A stretch of 64,000 nucleotides of DNA from an uncultured Pelagibacteraceae bacterium (GTDB taxonomy: Bacteria; Pseudomonadota; Alphaproteobacteria; Pelagibacterales; Pelagibacteraceae), in assembly GCA_902565935.1 (NCBI GenBank), contig CACFGT010000003.1:1-64000 (forward strand), written 5' to 3'. The notes under the pieces are model-generated. The model searched no databases and was not told the origin of the DNA. It saw nothing but the letters and a program-made list of their open reading frames with translations. Position numbers and translations under genes: made by a program. Below are positions 51,916 to 61,765 of the stretch, one piece after another. Positions within the stretch are counted from its first letter, which is position 1, and each line of letters starts with the position of its first letter.

Positions 51916-53049
51916 ATGTACATGTACCAACATTCGAGATTAAAAACTAACAGATTAGGTTTTTTTCAAAAATTTAGAAATTTTGATTACATTTTACTAT
52001 TTTGTATAATTATATTGGGCTTTGTCAGTTTGGTAACAATGTACTCCACTGATGGTGGTCAAGTATTATTTCATACTAAAAGTCATTTTACAAAATTAAT
52101 TGTTTTTACAATTATGATGTTAATAATTTCATTTATTAATATAAAATATTGGTTTGCATTAGGTTATCTATCATACTTGGTAGTTATTGGTTTGTTAGTA
52201 GGCACCTACCTATTTGGAATTACATCATCTGGTTCACAAAGGTGGATAAACCTTTATTTTATAAATCTGCAGCCATCTGAATTAATGAAAGTGTTTATAA
52301 TTTTGTGTCTTGCGAAATATTTTCATCGAATGAAATTAGAAAATGTTAACTCTATCTATACCATTTTAACCTCTTTAATAATAATTATGTTGCCAATGGG
52401 TTTAGTAATTGTACAACCAGACTTAGGAACATCTGTTCTTATTGGAATAAGTGGAATAGCAGTTTTATGGTTTGCTGGAGTTAATCACAAATATTTTATT
52501 TACACTATGTTAGGTTTTGTAATTTCATTACCGTTTATAATTGCTTTTTTAAAGCCGTATCAAAAGCTAAGAGTATTAACTTTTTTGAATCCTGACAGAG
52601 ATCCTTTAGGAGCTGGTTATCAAATTATACAATCAAAAATTGCTGTTGGTTCAGGAGGAATTTTTGGAAAAGGATTTTTAAAAGGAACACAAAGTTATTT
52701 AGAATTTTTACCTGAAAAGCATACAGATTTTATATTCACACTTTTTTCTGAAGAGTTTGGATTTGTTGGCTCAGCTATACTATTGATAATTTATGCAATT
52801 ATAATTTATAGAATTGTTGTAATCGGAGCTAGCTGCAGAAGTTATTTTGCTAAAATATTTTGTTACAGTTTTGGTGCTGCAATTTTTGTATTTATAACAA
52901 TAAATATGAGCATGGTATTGGGTTTACTACCTATAGTTGGCTCTCCTCTTCCTATTATGTCTTATGGAGGATCCTCGATGTTAGCAACAATGATTGGTTT
53001 TGGAATAGTAATGAGTGCTAGAGTTCATAATCAACAATTAATTGCTTAA
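51916..53049 (+). CDS. mrdB: RodA, SEDS glycosyltransferase
   Basis: GSQRWINLYFINLQPSELMKV, VQPDLGTS, PEKHTDFIFTLFSEEFG, LPIMSYGGSS. Confidence 0.95.
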   Translation: MYMYQHSRLKTNRLGFFQKFRNFDYILLFCIIILGFVSLVTMYSTDGGQVLFHTKSHFTKLIVFTIMMLIISFINIKYWFALGYLSYLVVIGLLVGTYLFGITSSGSQRWINLYFINLQPSELMKVFIILCLAKYFHRMKLENVNSIYTILTSLIIIMLPMGLVIVQPDLGTSVLIGISGIAVLWFAGVNHKYFIYTMLGFVISLPFIIAFLKPYQKLRVLTFLNPDRDPLGAGYQIIQSKIAVGSGGIFGKGFLKGTQSYLEFLPEKHTDFIFTLFSEEFGFVGSAILLIIYAIIIYRIVVIGASCRSYFAKIFCYSFGAAIFVFITINMSMVLGLLPIVGSPLPIMSYGGSSMLATMIGFGIVMSARVHNQQLIA

Positions 53050-53098
53050 GTATAATTTGTCGCTTAACTTATTTTAAAGATAAATTGTATAAATTTTT

Positions 53099-54340
53099 AT
53101 GAGCGAAAAATTAAATGTTGGAATTGTGGGAGCTGGTATTCAAGGAATATCTAATGCATTATTCTTACAAAAAAAAGGTTTTGAAGTAACAATTTTCGAC
53201 AGAGATGAACCAGGCAGTCCTGCTGCATCCTATGGAAACGCAGGTCATTTTTCACCTTATGCATCTTTATCATTAAATAGAACTGATGTACTAGCAGATG
53301 TGCCAGCAATGTTATTAAGTTCAACAGGACCTTTGGCACTCAAATGGAACTATGTACCAAAAATGTTACCGTGGTTTTTCAAATTCATTTTGAATACCAG
53401 TAAAAATAAAATGATGCATACTGCTAAAAATATGCACCAAATTTTAGATTTGGCCTTACCTGCATATGATGAGTTATTTGATGAAATTAAACTAGATGGC
53501 TTAGTAGAAAATAAAGGAATTTTATATATTTGGAATGATAAAGATTTAAAAAGTAGAGAACTAGAAATCAGGGTAAGAGATGAGTTAGGAGTTAAACAAC
53601 AATTAGTTAACAAAGATGAGATCCGTGATTTAGAACCAAATATTAAACCATTTTATCATGCAGGGGTGTATTATCCTTATGCAAGACATGCAAGAAATCC
53701 AAAAAAAATTTTATTAAAGTTTTTTGAACTATTTTTGAAAAAAGGTGGAAAATTTGAAAAGAAAAATATCAATGATATCCAATTTAATTCTGAGAAGCCA
53801 ATTTTTGTCACTGATAATGAAAGATATAGTTTTGATAAAATTGTAATTGCTTGTGGGGCTTTCTCAAAAAGATTAACAGACAATTTAGATGAAAAAATAC
53901 CTCTTGATACTGAAAGAGGTTATCATGTTCATTTTAAAAATTGTGATCATCTTTTAAGCAGACCAGTAATTTTTTCTAACAGAGGTTTTGGTATTACCCC
54001 TATGGAGCAAGGACTAAGAGTAGTTGGTACAGTTGAATTTGGTGGGTTAGATAATCCTTTATCAAAATCAAGAATAAAAAATTTGATCGATAATGCAAAG
54101 TATATGTTGGGCGATCTTCCTGAACATGAGGATGAGTGGTTAGGTTTTAGACCAACATTACCTGATTTCTTGCCTGTTATGGGCCCGTCAAAAAAATATA
54201 AAAATGTATTCTATTGTTTTGGCCATCATCATTTAGGATGGACTTTAGGACCGATATCTGGAAAGATCGTTTCTGGAATGATAGCTAAAGAAAATACAAA
54301 TTTAAATTTAGACCCCTATAGCTCAACAAGATTTAATTAA
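53099..54340 (+). CDS. FAD-dependent D-amino-acid dehydrogenase (DadA-like)
   Basis: NVGIVGAGIQGISNALFLQKKGFEVTIFDRD; DAO fold C-terminal GWTLGPISGKIVSGMI. Confidence 0.85.
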   Translation: MSEKLNVGIVGAGIQGISNALFLQKKGFEVTIFDRDEPGSPAASYGNAGHFSPYASLSLNRTDVLADVPAMLLSSTGPLALKWNYVPKMLPWFFKFILNTSKNKMMHTAKNMHQILDLALPAYDELFDEIKLDGLVENKGILYIWNDKDLKSRELEIRVRDELGVKQQLVNKDEIRDLEPNIKPFYHAGVYYPYARHARNPKKILLKFFELFLKKGGKFEKKNINDIQFNSEKPIFVTDNERYSFDKIVIACGAFSKRLTDNLDEKIPLDTERGYHVHFKNCDHLLSRPVIFSNRGFGITPMEQGLRVVGTVEFGGLDNPLSKSRIKNLIDNAKYMLGDLPEHEDEWLGFRPTLPDFLPVMGPSKKYKNVFYCFGHHHLGWTLGPISGKIVSGMIAKENTNLNLDPYSSTRFN

Positions 54341-54344
54341 TAAA

Positions 54345-55238
54345 ATGCAAAATACTAAGGCATATATAATGCTAGTATGTGCAACATTATTTTGGGCAGG
54401 AAACTTTACATTAGCAAAGCTTGCTTACTTAGAAAATATACCTCCAAACTCACTCGCATTTTTAAGGTGGTGCCTAGTATGGATAATATTACTTCCCTTC
54501 ACCTATAAAGAGATATTAAAATTAAAAAATCAAATTAAAGGAAATTTATCGTTATTTCTTATTCTAGGTTCTACTAGTGTATGTATATTTACTTCTTTTA
54601 CTTATAACGCTTTAAATTACACTCAAGTAATTAATGCATCACTTTTCAATACCGCAATACCTGTAACAATAATTTTAGTTTGTTTTTTATTAAAAATTGA
54701 AAAAACAAATATTTTTCAAATATCTGGATTACTTATTTCAGTTTTAGGAATTTTAGCTATTATTACTAAACTTGATCTAAATATTTTACTTACATTAAAT
54801 TTTAACAAAGGAGATTTATTTATGGTCGGAGCAATTATTTCTTGGGGAATATATTCTGCGTATTTGAGAAAAAGAACCTTCGAAGTATCTTTACTTGCTC
54901 TTATCCAAATAATTTGCACATTTGGATTAATTTTTCTTTCGCCTCTATTTATTTTAGATATGACACAAGGCAAAATTATTGTGATGAGTAGTAATTTTTT
55001 TTATATTTTAGCTTATGTTGCAATATTTCCAAGTATTGGATCTTATTATTGTTGGGCAGGAGCTGTTTCTATCATTGGAGCAAATAGAGCTGGGATATTC
55101 TTATCTTTAATTCCATTATTTAGCACTTTGATGGCAATATTCTTTTATAGTGAACAATTTCAATTTTTTCACTTGATTGGAGCGATTTTAATTATATTAG
55201 GTTTATTTTTATCAAATAAGGAAATTAAAAATGCTTAA
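54345..55238 (+). CDS. EamA/DMT-family transporter
   Basis: Ten-TM type; FWAGNFTLAKLA, PPNSLAFLRW; duplicated EamA unit. Confidence 0.88.
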   Translation: MQNTKAYIMLVCATLFWAGNFTLAKLAYLENIPPNSLAFLRWCLVWIILLPFTYKEILKLKNQIKGNLSLFLILGSTSVCIFTSFTYNALNYTQVINASLFNTAIPVTIILVCFLLKIEKTNIFQISGLLISVLGILAIITKLDLNILLTLNFNKGDLFMVGAIISWGIYSAYLRKRTFEVSLLALIQIICTFGLIFLSPLFILDMTQGKIIVMSSNFFYILAYVAIFPSIGSYYCWAGAVSIIGANRAGIFLSLIPLFSTLMAIFFYSEQFQFFHLIGAILIILGLFLSNKEIKNA

Positions 55239-56181
55239 AGTTGCAATTTTAGACGATTATCAAAAAGTTTCTGAACAATTTATAAATATTGAAAAACTTT
55301 CAGGAAAATATGAGATAAAAATCTTTAGTGAACCATTTGTTGATGAAGCTGATGCTCTTGAAAAATTATCTGGTTTTGAAGCTTTATTAGTTATGAGAGA
55401 AAGAACTCCTATTACTAAAAATTTAATAGAAAATTTAACTAAATTAAAATTTATTATTACAAGTGGATTAAGAAACAAATCTATTGATTTAGATACTGCA
55501 AAAAAAAGAAAAATTATTGTAAGTGGAACAGAAAGTAATTTAAACCCAACACCAGAATTAACTTGGGCATTAATATTAGGTTTAGCTAGAAACTTGAAAG
55601 AAGAAATAGATAATATGTATCAAGGATATTGGCAAACAACCATTGGCGTTGAATTGAAGGGCAAAATTCTTGGATTGATTGGTCTTGGTAGAGTTGGATC
55701 TCAGGTTGCAAAAATTGGAAAAGCATTTGGTATGGAAGTTATGGCATGGAGCGAAAATTTAAACTTAGATAAATGTAAGGAGTTAGAGGTTTTACCGTGT
55801 AGCAAAGAGGATTTAATTAAAAATTCTGATTTTTTATCTATTCATGTTCAAGGGGGTGAGAGATATAAAAATTGTATAACTTTAAAAGAATTAGATAAAA
55901 TGAAAAAGTCAGCCTATTTAATTAATACATCAAGAGGTCCAGTTATAAATGAAGATGATTTAATCATTGCTTTATCTACTAATGAAATTGCAGGTGCTGG
56001 TCTTGATGTTTATGAAAAAGAACCTTTACCTGAAAATAACAAGTTAAGGTTTTTACCCAATGTGTTACTGACACCTCATATAGGTTACGTGACTGCAGAA
56101 AATTATAATATTTATTATACTCAAATGATCGAGTCACTAGAAGCCTGTGTAGAGGGAAAGCCAATTCGTATAATTGAGTAG
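55231..56181 (+). CDS. D-2-hydroxyacid dehydrogenase family
   Basis: LGLIGLGRVGSQVAKIGKAFGM, INTSRGPVINEDDL, GAGLDVYEKEPLP. Confidence 0.9.
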   Translation: MLKVAILDDYQKVSEQFINIEKLSGKYEIKIFSEPFVDEADALEKLSGFEALLVMRERTPITKNLIENLTKLKFIITSGLRNKSIDLDTAKKRKIIVSGTESNLNPTPELTWALILGLARNLKEEIDNMYQGYWQTTIGVELKGKILGLIGLGRVGSQVAKIGKAFGMEVMAWSENLNLDKCKELEVLPCSKEDLIKNSDFLSIHVQGGERYKNCITLKELDKMKKSAYLINTSRGPVINEDDLIIALSTNEIAGAGLDVYEKEPLPENNKLRFLPNVLLTPHIGYVTAENYNIYYTQMIESLEACVEGKPIRIIE

Positions 56182-56183
56182 AT

Positions 56184-57077
56184 ATGAATTTATCTGTTGT
56201 AAATCATGAAGATTATTTTGCTAAAATTGGAGATGATCACAAATTTCCTATAAATAAATTTGGTGAACTTGCAAATTACCTATTAAAAAAAAAGATAGTA
56301 GATAAGTTTTATAAACCATACGCTTGTTCTGATGAGACTTTAAAAAGAGCACATTCAGAAAGTTATATTAGAAGTGTAAAAAATAAAACTTTAGATGAAA
56401 GTATTATAAGAAAAATTGGTTTTCCATTGATTGATAGCGTGGTTCAAAGATCCTTAGTTGCAACAGGGGGTACAGTGCTTGCATCAAAACTTGCAATTAC
56501 AAATGGTATTGCATGTAATACTGCTGGAGGAAGTCATCATGCAAATTTTGAGGGCGGAGCTGGTTATTGTGTATTTAATGATGTAGCAGTAGCAGCCCAA
56601 TATTTACTTGATAGAGGGTTAGCAGGAAGAATTTTGATTGTTGATTTAGATGTTCATCAAGGAAATGGCAGTGCAGATATTTTTAAAGATAACAAAAATG
56701 TATTTACATTTAGTATGCATTCTAAATCTAATTACCCAGCCAAGAAATCAGTGAGTGATCTTGATGTTGAGCTTGAAGATAACATGGAAGATGTTCAATA
56801 TATCAAGTTACTTAAATTTTATTTACATCAATTAAATGATGAAAATTTCGATTATGTTTTTTATGTAGCAGGTGTAGATATTCATTTTAATGATCGATTA
56901 GGAAAATTAAAGATTTCAGATGAAGGTATCAAAAAAAGAGATGAGATTGTTACAGAAAATTTCTTCTCAAAAGGAATTCCCTTATGTGGTGTTTTAGGAG
57001 GTGGTTATAATAAAGATTTTAATAAATTAGTTGAGTTACATTCATATTTACATCAATCATCTGCTAAATTATTATAA
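56184..57077 (+). CDS. Histone deacetylase-like amidohydrolase family
   Basis: TAGGSHHANFEGGAGYCVFNDVAVAAQYLL, VDLDVHQGNGSADIF. Confidence 0.88.
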   Translation: MNLSVVNHEDYFAKIGDDHKFPINKFGELANYLLKKKIVDKFYKPYACSDETLKRAHSESYIRSVKNKTLDESIIRKIGFPLIDSVVQRSLVATGGTVLASKLAITNGIACNTAGGSHHANFEGGAGYCVFNDVAVAAQYLLDRGLAGRILIVDLDVHQGNGSADIFKDNKNVFTFSMHSKSNYPAKKSVSDLDVELEDNMEDVQYIKLLKFYLHQLNDENFDYVFYVAGVDIHFNDRLGKLKISDEGIKKRDEIVTENFFSKGIPLCGVLGGGYNKDFNKLVELHSYLHQSSAKLL

Positions 57078-57081
57078 AAAG

Positions 57082-57453
57082 ATGAGTAAGAAAAACCCAA
57101 ATCTTTCTGCTGAGCAAAAATTAGTTATGTTTGAAGATGGTACGGAACCACCAGGTTCAAGTGAATTAAACAATGAGAAACGAAAAGGAAGTTATCACTG
57201 TGCTAATTGTGGAATAAAATTATTTGAGTCTGAAGCAAAATATGAAAGTGGATCAGGCTGGCCATCTTTTTATGAGTCATTGCCTGATGTATTTGAGACA
57301 AAAACTGATCACTTAATAGGTTATGCTAGAACAGAATATCATTGTAAAAATTGTAACGCCCATCATGGACATATATTTGATGATGGACCAATGCCAACTG
57401 GTAAAAGATATTGTAATAATGGTGTTTGTTTAGTTTTTAAGGAAATTGAATAA
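57082..57453 (+). CDS. msrB: Methionine-R-sulfoxide reductase MsrB (start 57082 preferred)
   Basis: CANCGIKLFES..YESGSGWPSFYE, CKNCNAHHGHIFDDGP, KRYCNNG. Confidence 0.93.
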   Translation: MSKKNPNLSAEQKLVMFEDGTEPPGSSELNNEKRKGSYHCANCGIKLFESEAKYESGSGWPSFYESLPDVFETKTDHLIGYARTEYHCKNCNAHHGHIFDDGPMPTGKRYCNNGVCLVFKEIE

Positions 57454-57459
57454 TTAGTT

Positions 57460-57804
57460 ATGAGTAAAATTAAAATAGTATTCTACTTAGTTTTAATTTT
57501 TATTGGATATAAAGGATTTGTTGCTTTTAAAAATTTTGAAATTGGTGTTGGTGATAGAGTAGCGCAGTTAGAAGAGGCTGCAGATTTTGAGAGAGAAGGT
57601 GAAGTCATTGGTTTAATGATGTACCTAGGAGACCCTCCAGAATTAAAAGAGCACTTATTAACCCCAGGTAGATCTAAGTGTTTGGAAATGAAAAAAAATG
57701 CAGAAGAAAGCTCTTTTGCATATTATGAATGTGCACGAGTTAATGCTGTACTTGTAGGTAAAAAAATTGTGAGTATCATAGACGAAATTGAGGTTATTAA
57801 TTGA
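57460..57804 (+). CDS. Hypothetical protein
   Basis: 114-aa ORF, N-terminal hydrophobic segment, tight spacing. Confidence 0.6.
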   Translation: MSKIKIVFYLVLIFIGYKGFVAFKNFEIGVGDRVAQLEEAADFEREGEVIGLMMYLGDPPELKEHLLTPGRSKCLEMKKNAEESSFAYYECARVNAVLVGKKIVSIIDEIEVIN

Positions 57805-58142
57805 TAATAAAGTATATAACTTTCTTAACAGGAATCATTTGGTCTTATTCAATTATAAAAACTCAGTCAGTATTTAGTAAAAAAGCCGGTTTAATTTTTA
57901 AAGTTTTTGTTTCAAAGGTTTCTTGGCTGACATTAATTGCAGCTTGTTATTTTGGATATAAAAATTTTTCAATTCAATATACAATAATTGGTATCGCATG
58001 CGGGATTATACTAGTTCATTTAGGTTTTTATTTTTTGAAGAAATTATTAATATCGAAGTTTAGTGAAAAAAATATTTTGTTATTTAAATCTTTTTTTGAA
58101 TACACTTTAATTGGTTGGGTAATTTATTATATATTTTTTTAA
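57801..58142 (+). CDS. Hypothetical multi-TM membrane protein
   Basis: 113-aa ORF overlapping the previous stop. Confidence 0.55.
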   Translation: MIIKYITFLTGIIWSYSIIKTQSVFSKKAGLIFKVFVSKVSWLTLIAACYFGYKNFSIQYTIIGIACGIILVHLGFYFLKKLLISKFSEKNILLFKSFFEYTLIGWVIYYIFF

Positions 58143-58152
58143 GAAGAACCTC

Positions 58153-58485
58153 TTAATTAAGCTTACCGGTAAAGCTATTTACTAATACTACTCCTATAAC
58201 AATTAAAAATAATCCTAATATTGCCTGCCAAGCAAGGGTTTGTTTAAAAAAGATATACCCAAGTATTGCAATTGTAAATATACCAAGACCACTCCATGTT
58301 GCATAAACTATAGCTATTGGAAGTTTATTAACCACAAAAGTAAGCAAATAGAATGCTGTTAAATAAAATATTGCAAGCAAAGTTGTAGGAATTACTTTTG
58401 TAAAATTCTGTGAAACAGGCAAGAGCATTGTTCCAGCTACTTCACAGAATATTGCTCCTATAAGAAAAAGATAAGTTTTAAGCAC
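58153..58485 (-). CDS. Small multidrug resistance (SMR/EmrE-like) transporter
   Basis: 110 aa, four TM; FLIGAIFCEVAGTMLL (EmrE Glu14 context), AIVYATWSGLGI. Confidence 0.92.
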   Translation of the reverse strand: MLKTYLFLIGAIFCEVAGTMLLPVSQNFTKVIPTTLLAIFYLTAFYLLTFVVNKLPIAIVYATWSGLGIFTIAILGYIFFKQTLAWQAILGLFLIVIGVVLVNSFTGKLN

Positions 58486-60379
58486 TTTTTAGAATATTAT
58501 TTTTGATCAGATCTTCTTTAATTTCATCTAAAATTGCAGGATCATCAATTGTGGGAGGCATTTTATATTCTACATTGTCTGCAATTTTTCTTATTGTACC
58601 TCTTAAAATTTTACCTGATCTTGTTTTTGGGAGACGTTTAATTACTATTGCAACTTTAAATGCAGCAACAGGTCCAATTTTATCTCTGACCATTTGAATA
58701 CATTCTTTTGATATTGTTTCATTGTTTTTATCAACACCAGCTTTTAACACAATTAATCCTATTGGTAATTGACCTTTTAATTTATCTGCTATTCCTAAAA
58801 CAGCACATTCTGCAACTGATTGATGTTCAGACAAGACTTCTTCAATTGCACCGGTAGATAATCGGTGACCAGCTACATTAATAATATCATCAGTTCTAGA
58901 CATTATCCAAATATAACCATCATTATCTATGTGGCCTGCATCGTAAGTTTGATAATAACCTTTATAATTACTCATATAATTTTCTTCGTATCTTTTATCT
59001 GCATTCCAAAGAGTTGGAAAAGTTCCTGGGGGCAGTGGTAGTTTAACAACTATATCTCCCATCTCATTAGGTTTTGCTAAAGTCTGATCTGATTTTATGA
59101 TCTTAACATCATAACCTGGAACTGCTTTACACGCAGATCCATATTTTGTTTGCATCATTTCAATTCCTGTACAATTTGAACTTATCGCCCAACTTGTTTC
59201 AGTCTGCCACCAATGATCAATTACAGGAACATTCAATAAATTTTCTGCCCATTTAATTGTATCAGGGTCAGCTCTTTCTCCAGCAAGAAACAAACTTTCA
59301 AATTTACTTAAATCATATTTTGAGAAAAATTTACCTTCAGGATCTTCCTTCTTAATAGCTCTAAAAGCAGTTGGAGCTGTAAATAAAGATTTTACTTTAT
59401 AGTCAGAAATTATTTTCCAAAAAGCCCCAGCATCAGGTGTACCAACAGGTTTACCTTCAAATAATACAGTTGTGCATCCTTTAAACAATGGCGCATAAAC
59501 AATATAAGAGTGACCAACAATCCATCCAATATCACTTGCTGACCACCAAATATCGTCTTCGTCTATGTTGTAAATATTCTTCATTGTCCACTTCAGAGCA
59601 ACAATATGTCCACCAATATCTCTAACAATGCCTTTTGGTGTTCCAGTAGTTCCTGATGTATAAAGTATATAGGCAAACTCATTCGAATTCATTTCAACAC
59701 AATCAGCATCTTTTGCATTTGCTAAAGCTTCATCCCAACTTATCTCCACTGGTGCATTTAATTTTACTTCATGACCAGATCTTTGAAATAAAATCATTTT
59801 ATTAATCTTATGTTTTGCTTGTTTAATGGCTTCATCCACTAAAGGTTTGTACTCAACTGTTCTTCCTGGTTCAAAACCACACGAGGCAGTTATCAATAAA
59901 TTTGCTTTACTATCATCAATTCTGCTTGCAAGTTCATTAGAGGCAAATCCCCCAAAGACTACTGAGTGAATTGCTCCAATTCTTGCGCATGCAAGCATTG
60001 CAATAACAGCTTCAGGTATCATTGGCATGTATATAATTACTCTGTCGCCTTTATTTGTTCCTTGTTCTTTTAAGGCACCCGCAAATTTTGATACTTTTGA
60101 TTTTAATTCTTCGTAAGTAAATTTACTTTTGTTACTTGTGATTGGACTATCGTAAATTAAAGCTGTTTTTTTCCCTTTACCCTGGTCAATGTGAAAATCT
60201 AGAGCATTATAACAAGTATTTGTTACTCCATCTTCATACCATTTATAAAAAGGTGGATTAGTTTTGTTTAAAATTTTCGAGGGTTTTTTAAACCAAAATA
60301 TATCGTCAGCTGCTTTTTGCCAAAAAACTTCAGGATTTTGAATAGACTCATTGTAAATTCTATTAAATTTGTCAGACAT
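58478..60379 (-). CDS. prpE: Propionyl/acetyl-CoA synthetase-like AMP-forming ligase
   Basis: YTSGTTGTPKGIVRDIGG, WWQTETSWAI, GQLPIGLIVLK, KTRSGKILRGTIRKIA. Confidence 0.85.
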   Translation of the reverse strand: MSDKFNRIYNESIQNPEVFWQKAADDIFWFKKPSKILNKTNPPFYKWYEDGVTNTCYNALDFHIDQGKGKKTALIYDSPITSNKSKFTYEELKSKVSKFAGALKEQGTNKGDRVIIYMPMIPEAVIAMLACARIGAIHSVVFGGFASNELASRIDDSKANLLITASCGFEPGRTVEYKPLVDEAIKQAKHKINKMILFQRSGHEVKLNAPVEISWDEALANAKDADCVEMNSNEFAYILYTSGTTGTPKGIVRDIGGHIVALKWTMKNIYNIDEDDIWWSASDIGWIVGHSYIVYAPLFKGCTTVLFEGKPVGTPDAGAFWKIISDYKVKSLFTAPTAFRAIKKEDPEGKFFSKYDLSKFESLFLAGERADPDTIKWAENLLNVPVIDHWWQTETSWAISSNCTGIEMMQTKYGSACKAVPGYDVKIIKSDQTLAKPNEMGDIVVKLPLPPGTFPTLWNADKRYEENYMSNYKGYYQTYDAGHIDNDGYIWIMSRTDDIINVAGHRLSTGAIEEVLSEHQSVAECAVLGIADKLKGQLPIGLIVLKAGVDKNNETISKECIQMVRDKIGPVAAFKVAIVIKRLPKTRSGKILRGTIRKIADNVEYKMPPTIDDPAILDEIKEDLIKNNILKSA

Positions 60380-60524
60380 ATTAATTTGATTCGATAGTTA
60401 AATTTCTTGTGGTTTTTAAATCACAAATTGTATTTAATTTTAAAAAATGAGGAAAATCAATGAAAATTAACCAAATTTAAGCCTTCTATAAACTGTTTTT
60501 ATTTGGTATCTAACCACAACTTTT

Positions 60525-60560
60525 GCTTAGTGAAAGCTAAGCTTAGTTTATATAAACTAA
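60525..60560. promoter_or_regulatory. Nested palindromes upstream of proteorhodopsin
   Basis: GCTTAG-TGAAAG-CTAAGC (60525-60542), CTAAGCTTAG (60537-60546), TTAGTTTATATAAACTAA perfect 18-nt palindrome (60543-60560). Confidence 0.5.
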
Positions 60561-60589
60561 ATAAAAACTAACTAAAGAGGGAGTTTTTT

Positions 60590-61363
60590 ATGAAAAAACT
60601 TAAATTGTTTGCTCTAGCAGCTGTTGCCCTAATCGGGATCACAGGTGTAGCAAACGCAGCTTCTGCTACTATGTTAGCTCAAGATGACTTCGTTGGAATA
60701 TCTTTTTGGATAATTTCAATGGGTATGTTGGCTGCTACAGCATTTTTCTTTATGGAGAGAAATACTGTTGCTCCTGGCTGGAAAACGTCAGTAACTGTTG
60801 CAGGGCTAGTAACTGGTATTGCATTCATCCACTATATGTACATGAGAGAAGTATGGGTGATGACTGGCGATTCACCAACAGTATACAGATATATTGACTG
60901 GTTAATTACTGTACCATTACAGATGATAGAGTTTTATTTAATTCTAGTAGCTGTAAGAAAAGCAAATTCTGGAATTTTCTGGAGATTGTTAATTGGTTCA
61001 TTAGTAATGTTAATCGGTGGATATTTAGGAGAGGCTGGATACATCAACGCTACACTTGGTTTCGTAATCGGTATGGCAGGTTGGGTATACATTCTTTATG
61101 AAATATTCTCAGGTGAAGCTGGAAAAGCTGCTGCTAAGAGCGGAAACAAAGCTCTAGTAACTGCGTTCGGTGCAATGAGAATGATTGTAACTGTAGGTTG
61201 GGCTATTTACCCATTAGGTTATGTATTTGGTTACCTAACAGGTGGTGTAGATGCAAACTCATTAAACGTAGTTTACAACTTAGCTGACTTTATAAACAAA
61301 ATTGCATTCGGTCTAGTAATCTGGGCTGCTGCAGTAAGTTCAGCTGGTGCAAGAAGCAGATAA
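60590..61363 (+). CDS. Proteorhodopsin, predicted blue-absorbing H+ pump
   Basis: RYIDWLITVPLQMIEFYLIL (D/T/E at 97/101/108 equivalents, Q at 105 equivalent), Schiff-base Lys in NLADFINKIAFG, signal peptide, RBS GAGGGAG. Confidence 0.98.
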   Translation: MKKLKLFALAAVALIGITGVANAASATMLAQDDFVGISFWIISMGMLAATAFFFMERNTVAPGWKTSVTVAGLVTGIAFIHYMYMREVWVMTGDSPTVYRYIDWLITVPLQMIEFYLILVAVRKANSGIFWRLLIGSLVMLIGGYLGEAGYINATLGFVIGMAGWVYILYEIFSGEAGKAAAKSGNKALVTAFGAMRMIVTVGWAIYPLGYVFGYLTGGVDANSLNVVYNLADFINKIAFGLVIWAAAVSSAGARSR

Positions 61364-61383
61364 TTACTGTTTAAATTAAATTT

Positions 61384-61425
61384 ATAGGGCGAGTATGTTT
61401 TTACATACTTGCCCTATTTTTTTTT
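61384..61425 (+). terminator. Rho-independent terminator after proteorhodopsin
   Basis: ATAGGGCGAGTATG-loop-CATACTTGCCCTAT followed by T run. Confidence 0.93.
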
Positions 61426-61443
61426 AAGCCTATATATAACTCA

Positions 61444-61764
61444 ATGGCTAAAATTACTTATATAACTGATGACAATAAAGATCATACTATTGAAGTTCAA
61501 AATGGACTTACAGTTATGGAAGGTGCTGTTCAAAATGATATTCCAGGTATTGATGCTGATTGTGGAGGAGGCATGGCGTGTGCAACTTGCCATGTTTACG
61601 TCAAAGATGAATGGTTTAATAAAATTCCAAAAAAAGAAGACGGTGAAGAAGATATGTTAGATATGGCATTTGAACCAAAAAAAAATAGTAGATTAAGTTG
61701 CCAGATAGTAGTTTCAGATGAATTAGATGGTTTGACTGTAAATATTCCGTCCAAACAAGGATAA
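61444..61764 (+). CDS. 2Fe-2S ferredoxin (adrenodoxin type)
   Basis: [17 protein letters not shown]...RLSCQI. Confidence 0.95.
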   Translation: MAKITYITDDNKDHTIEVQNGLTVMEGAVQNDIPGIDADCGGGMACATCHVYVKDEWFNKIPKKEDGEEDMLDMAFEPKKNSRLSCQIVVSDELDGLTVNIPSKQG

Positions 61765-61765
61765 G

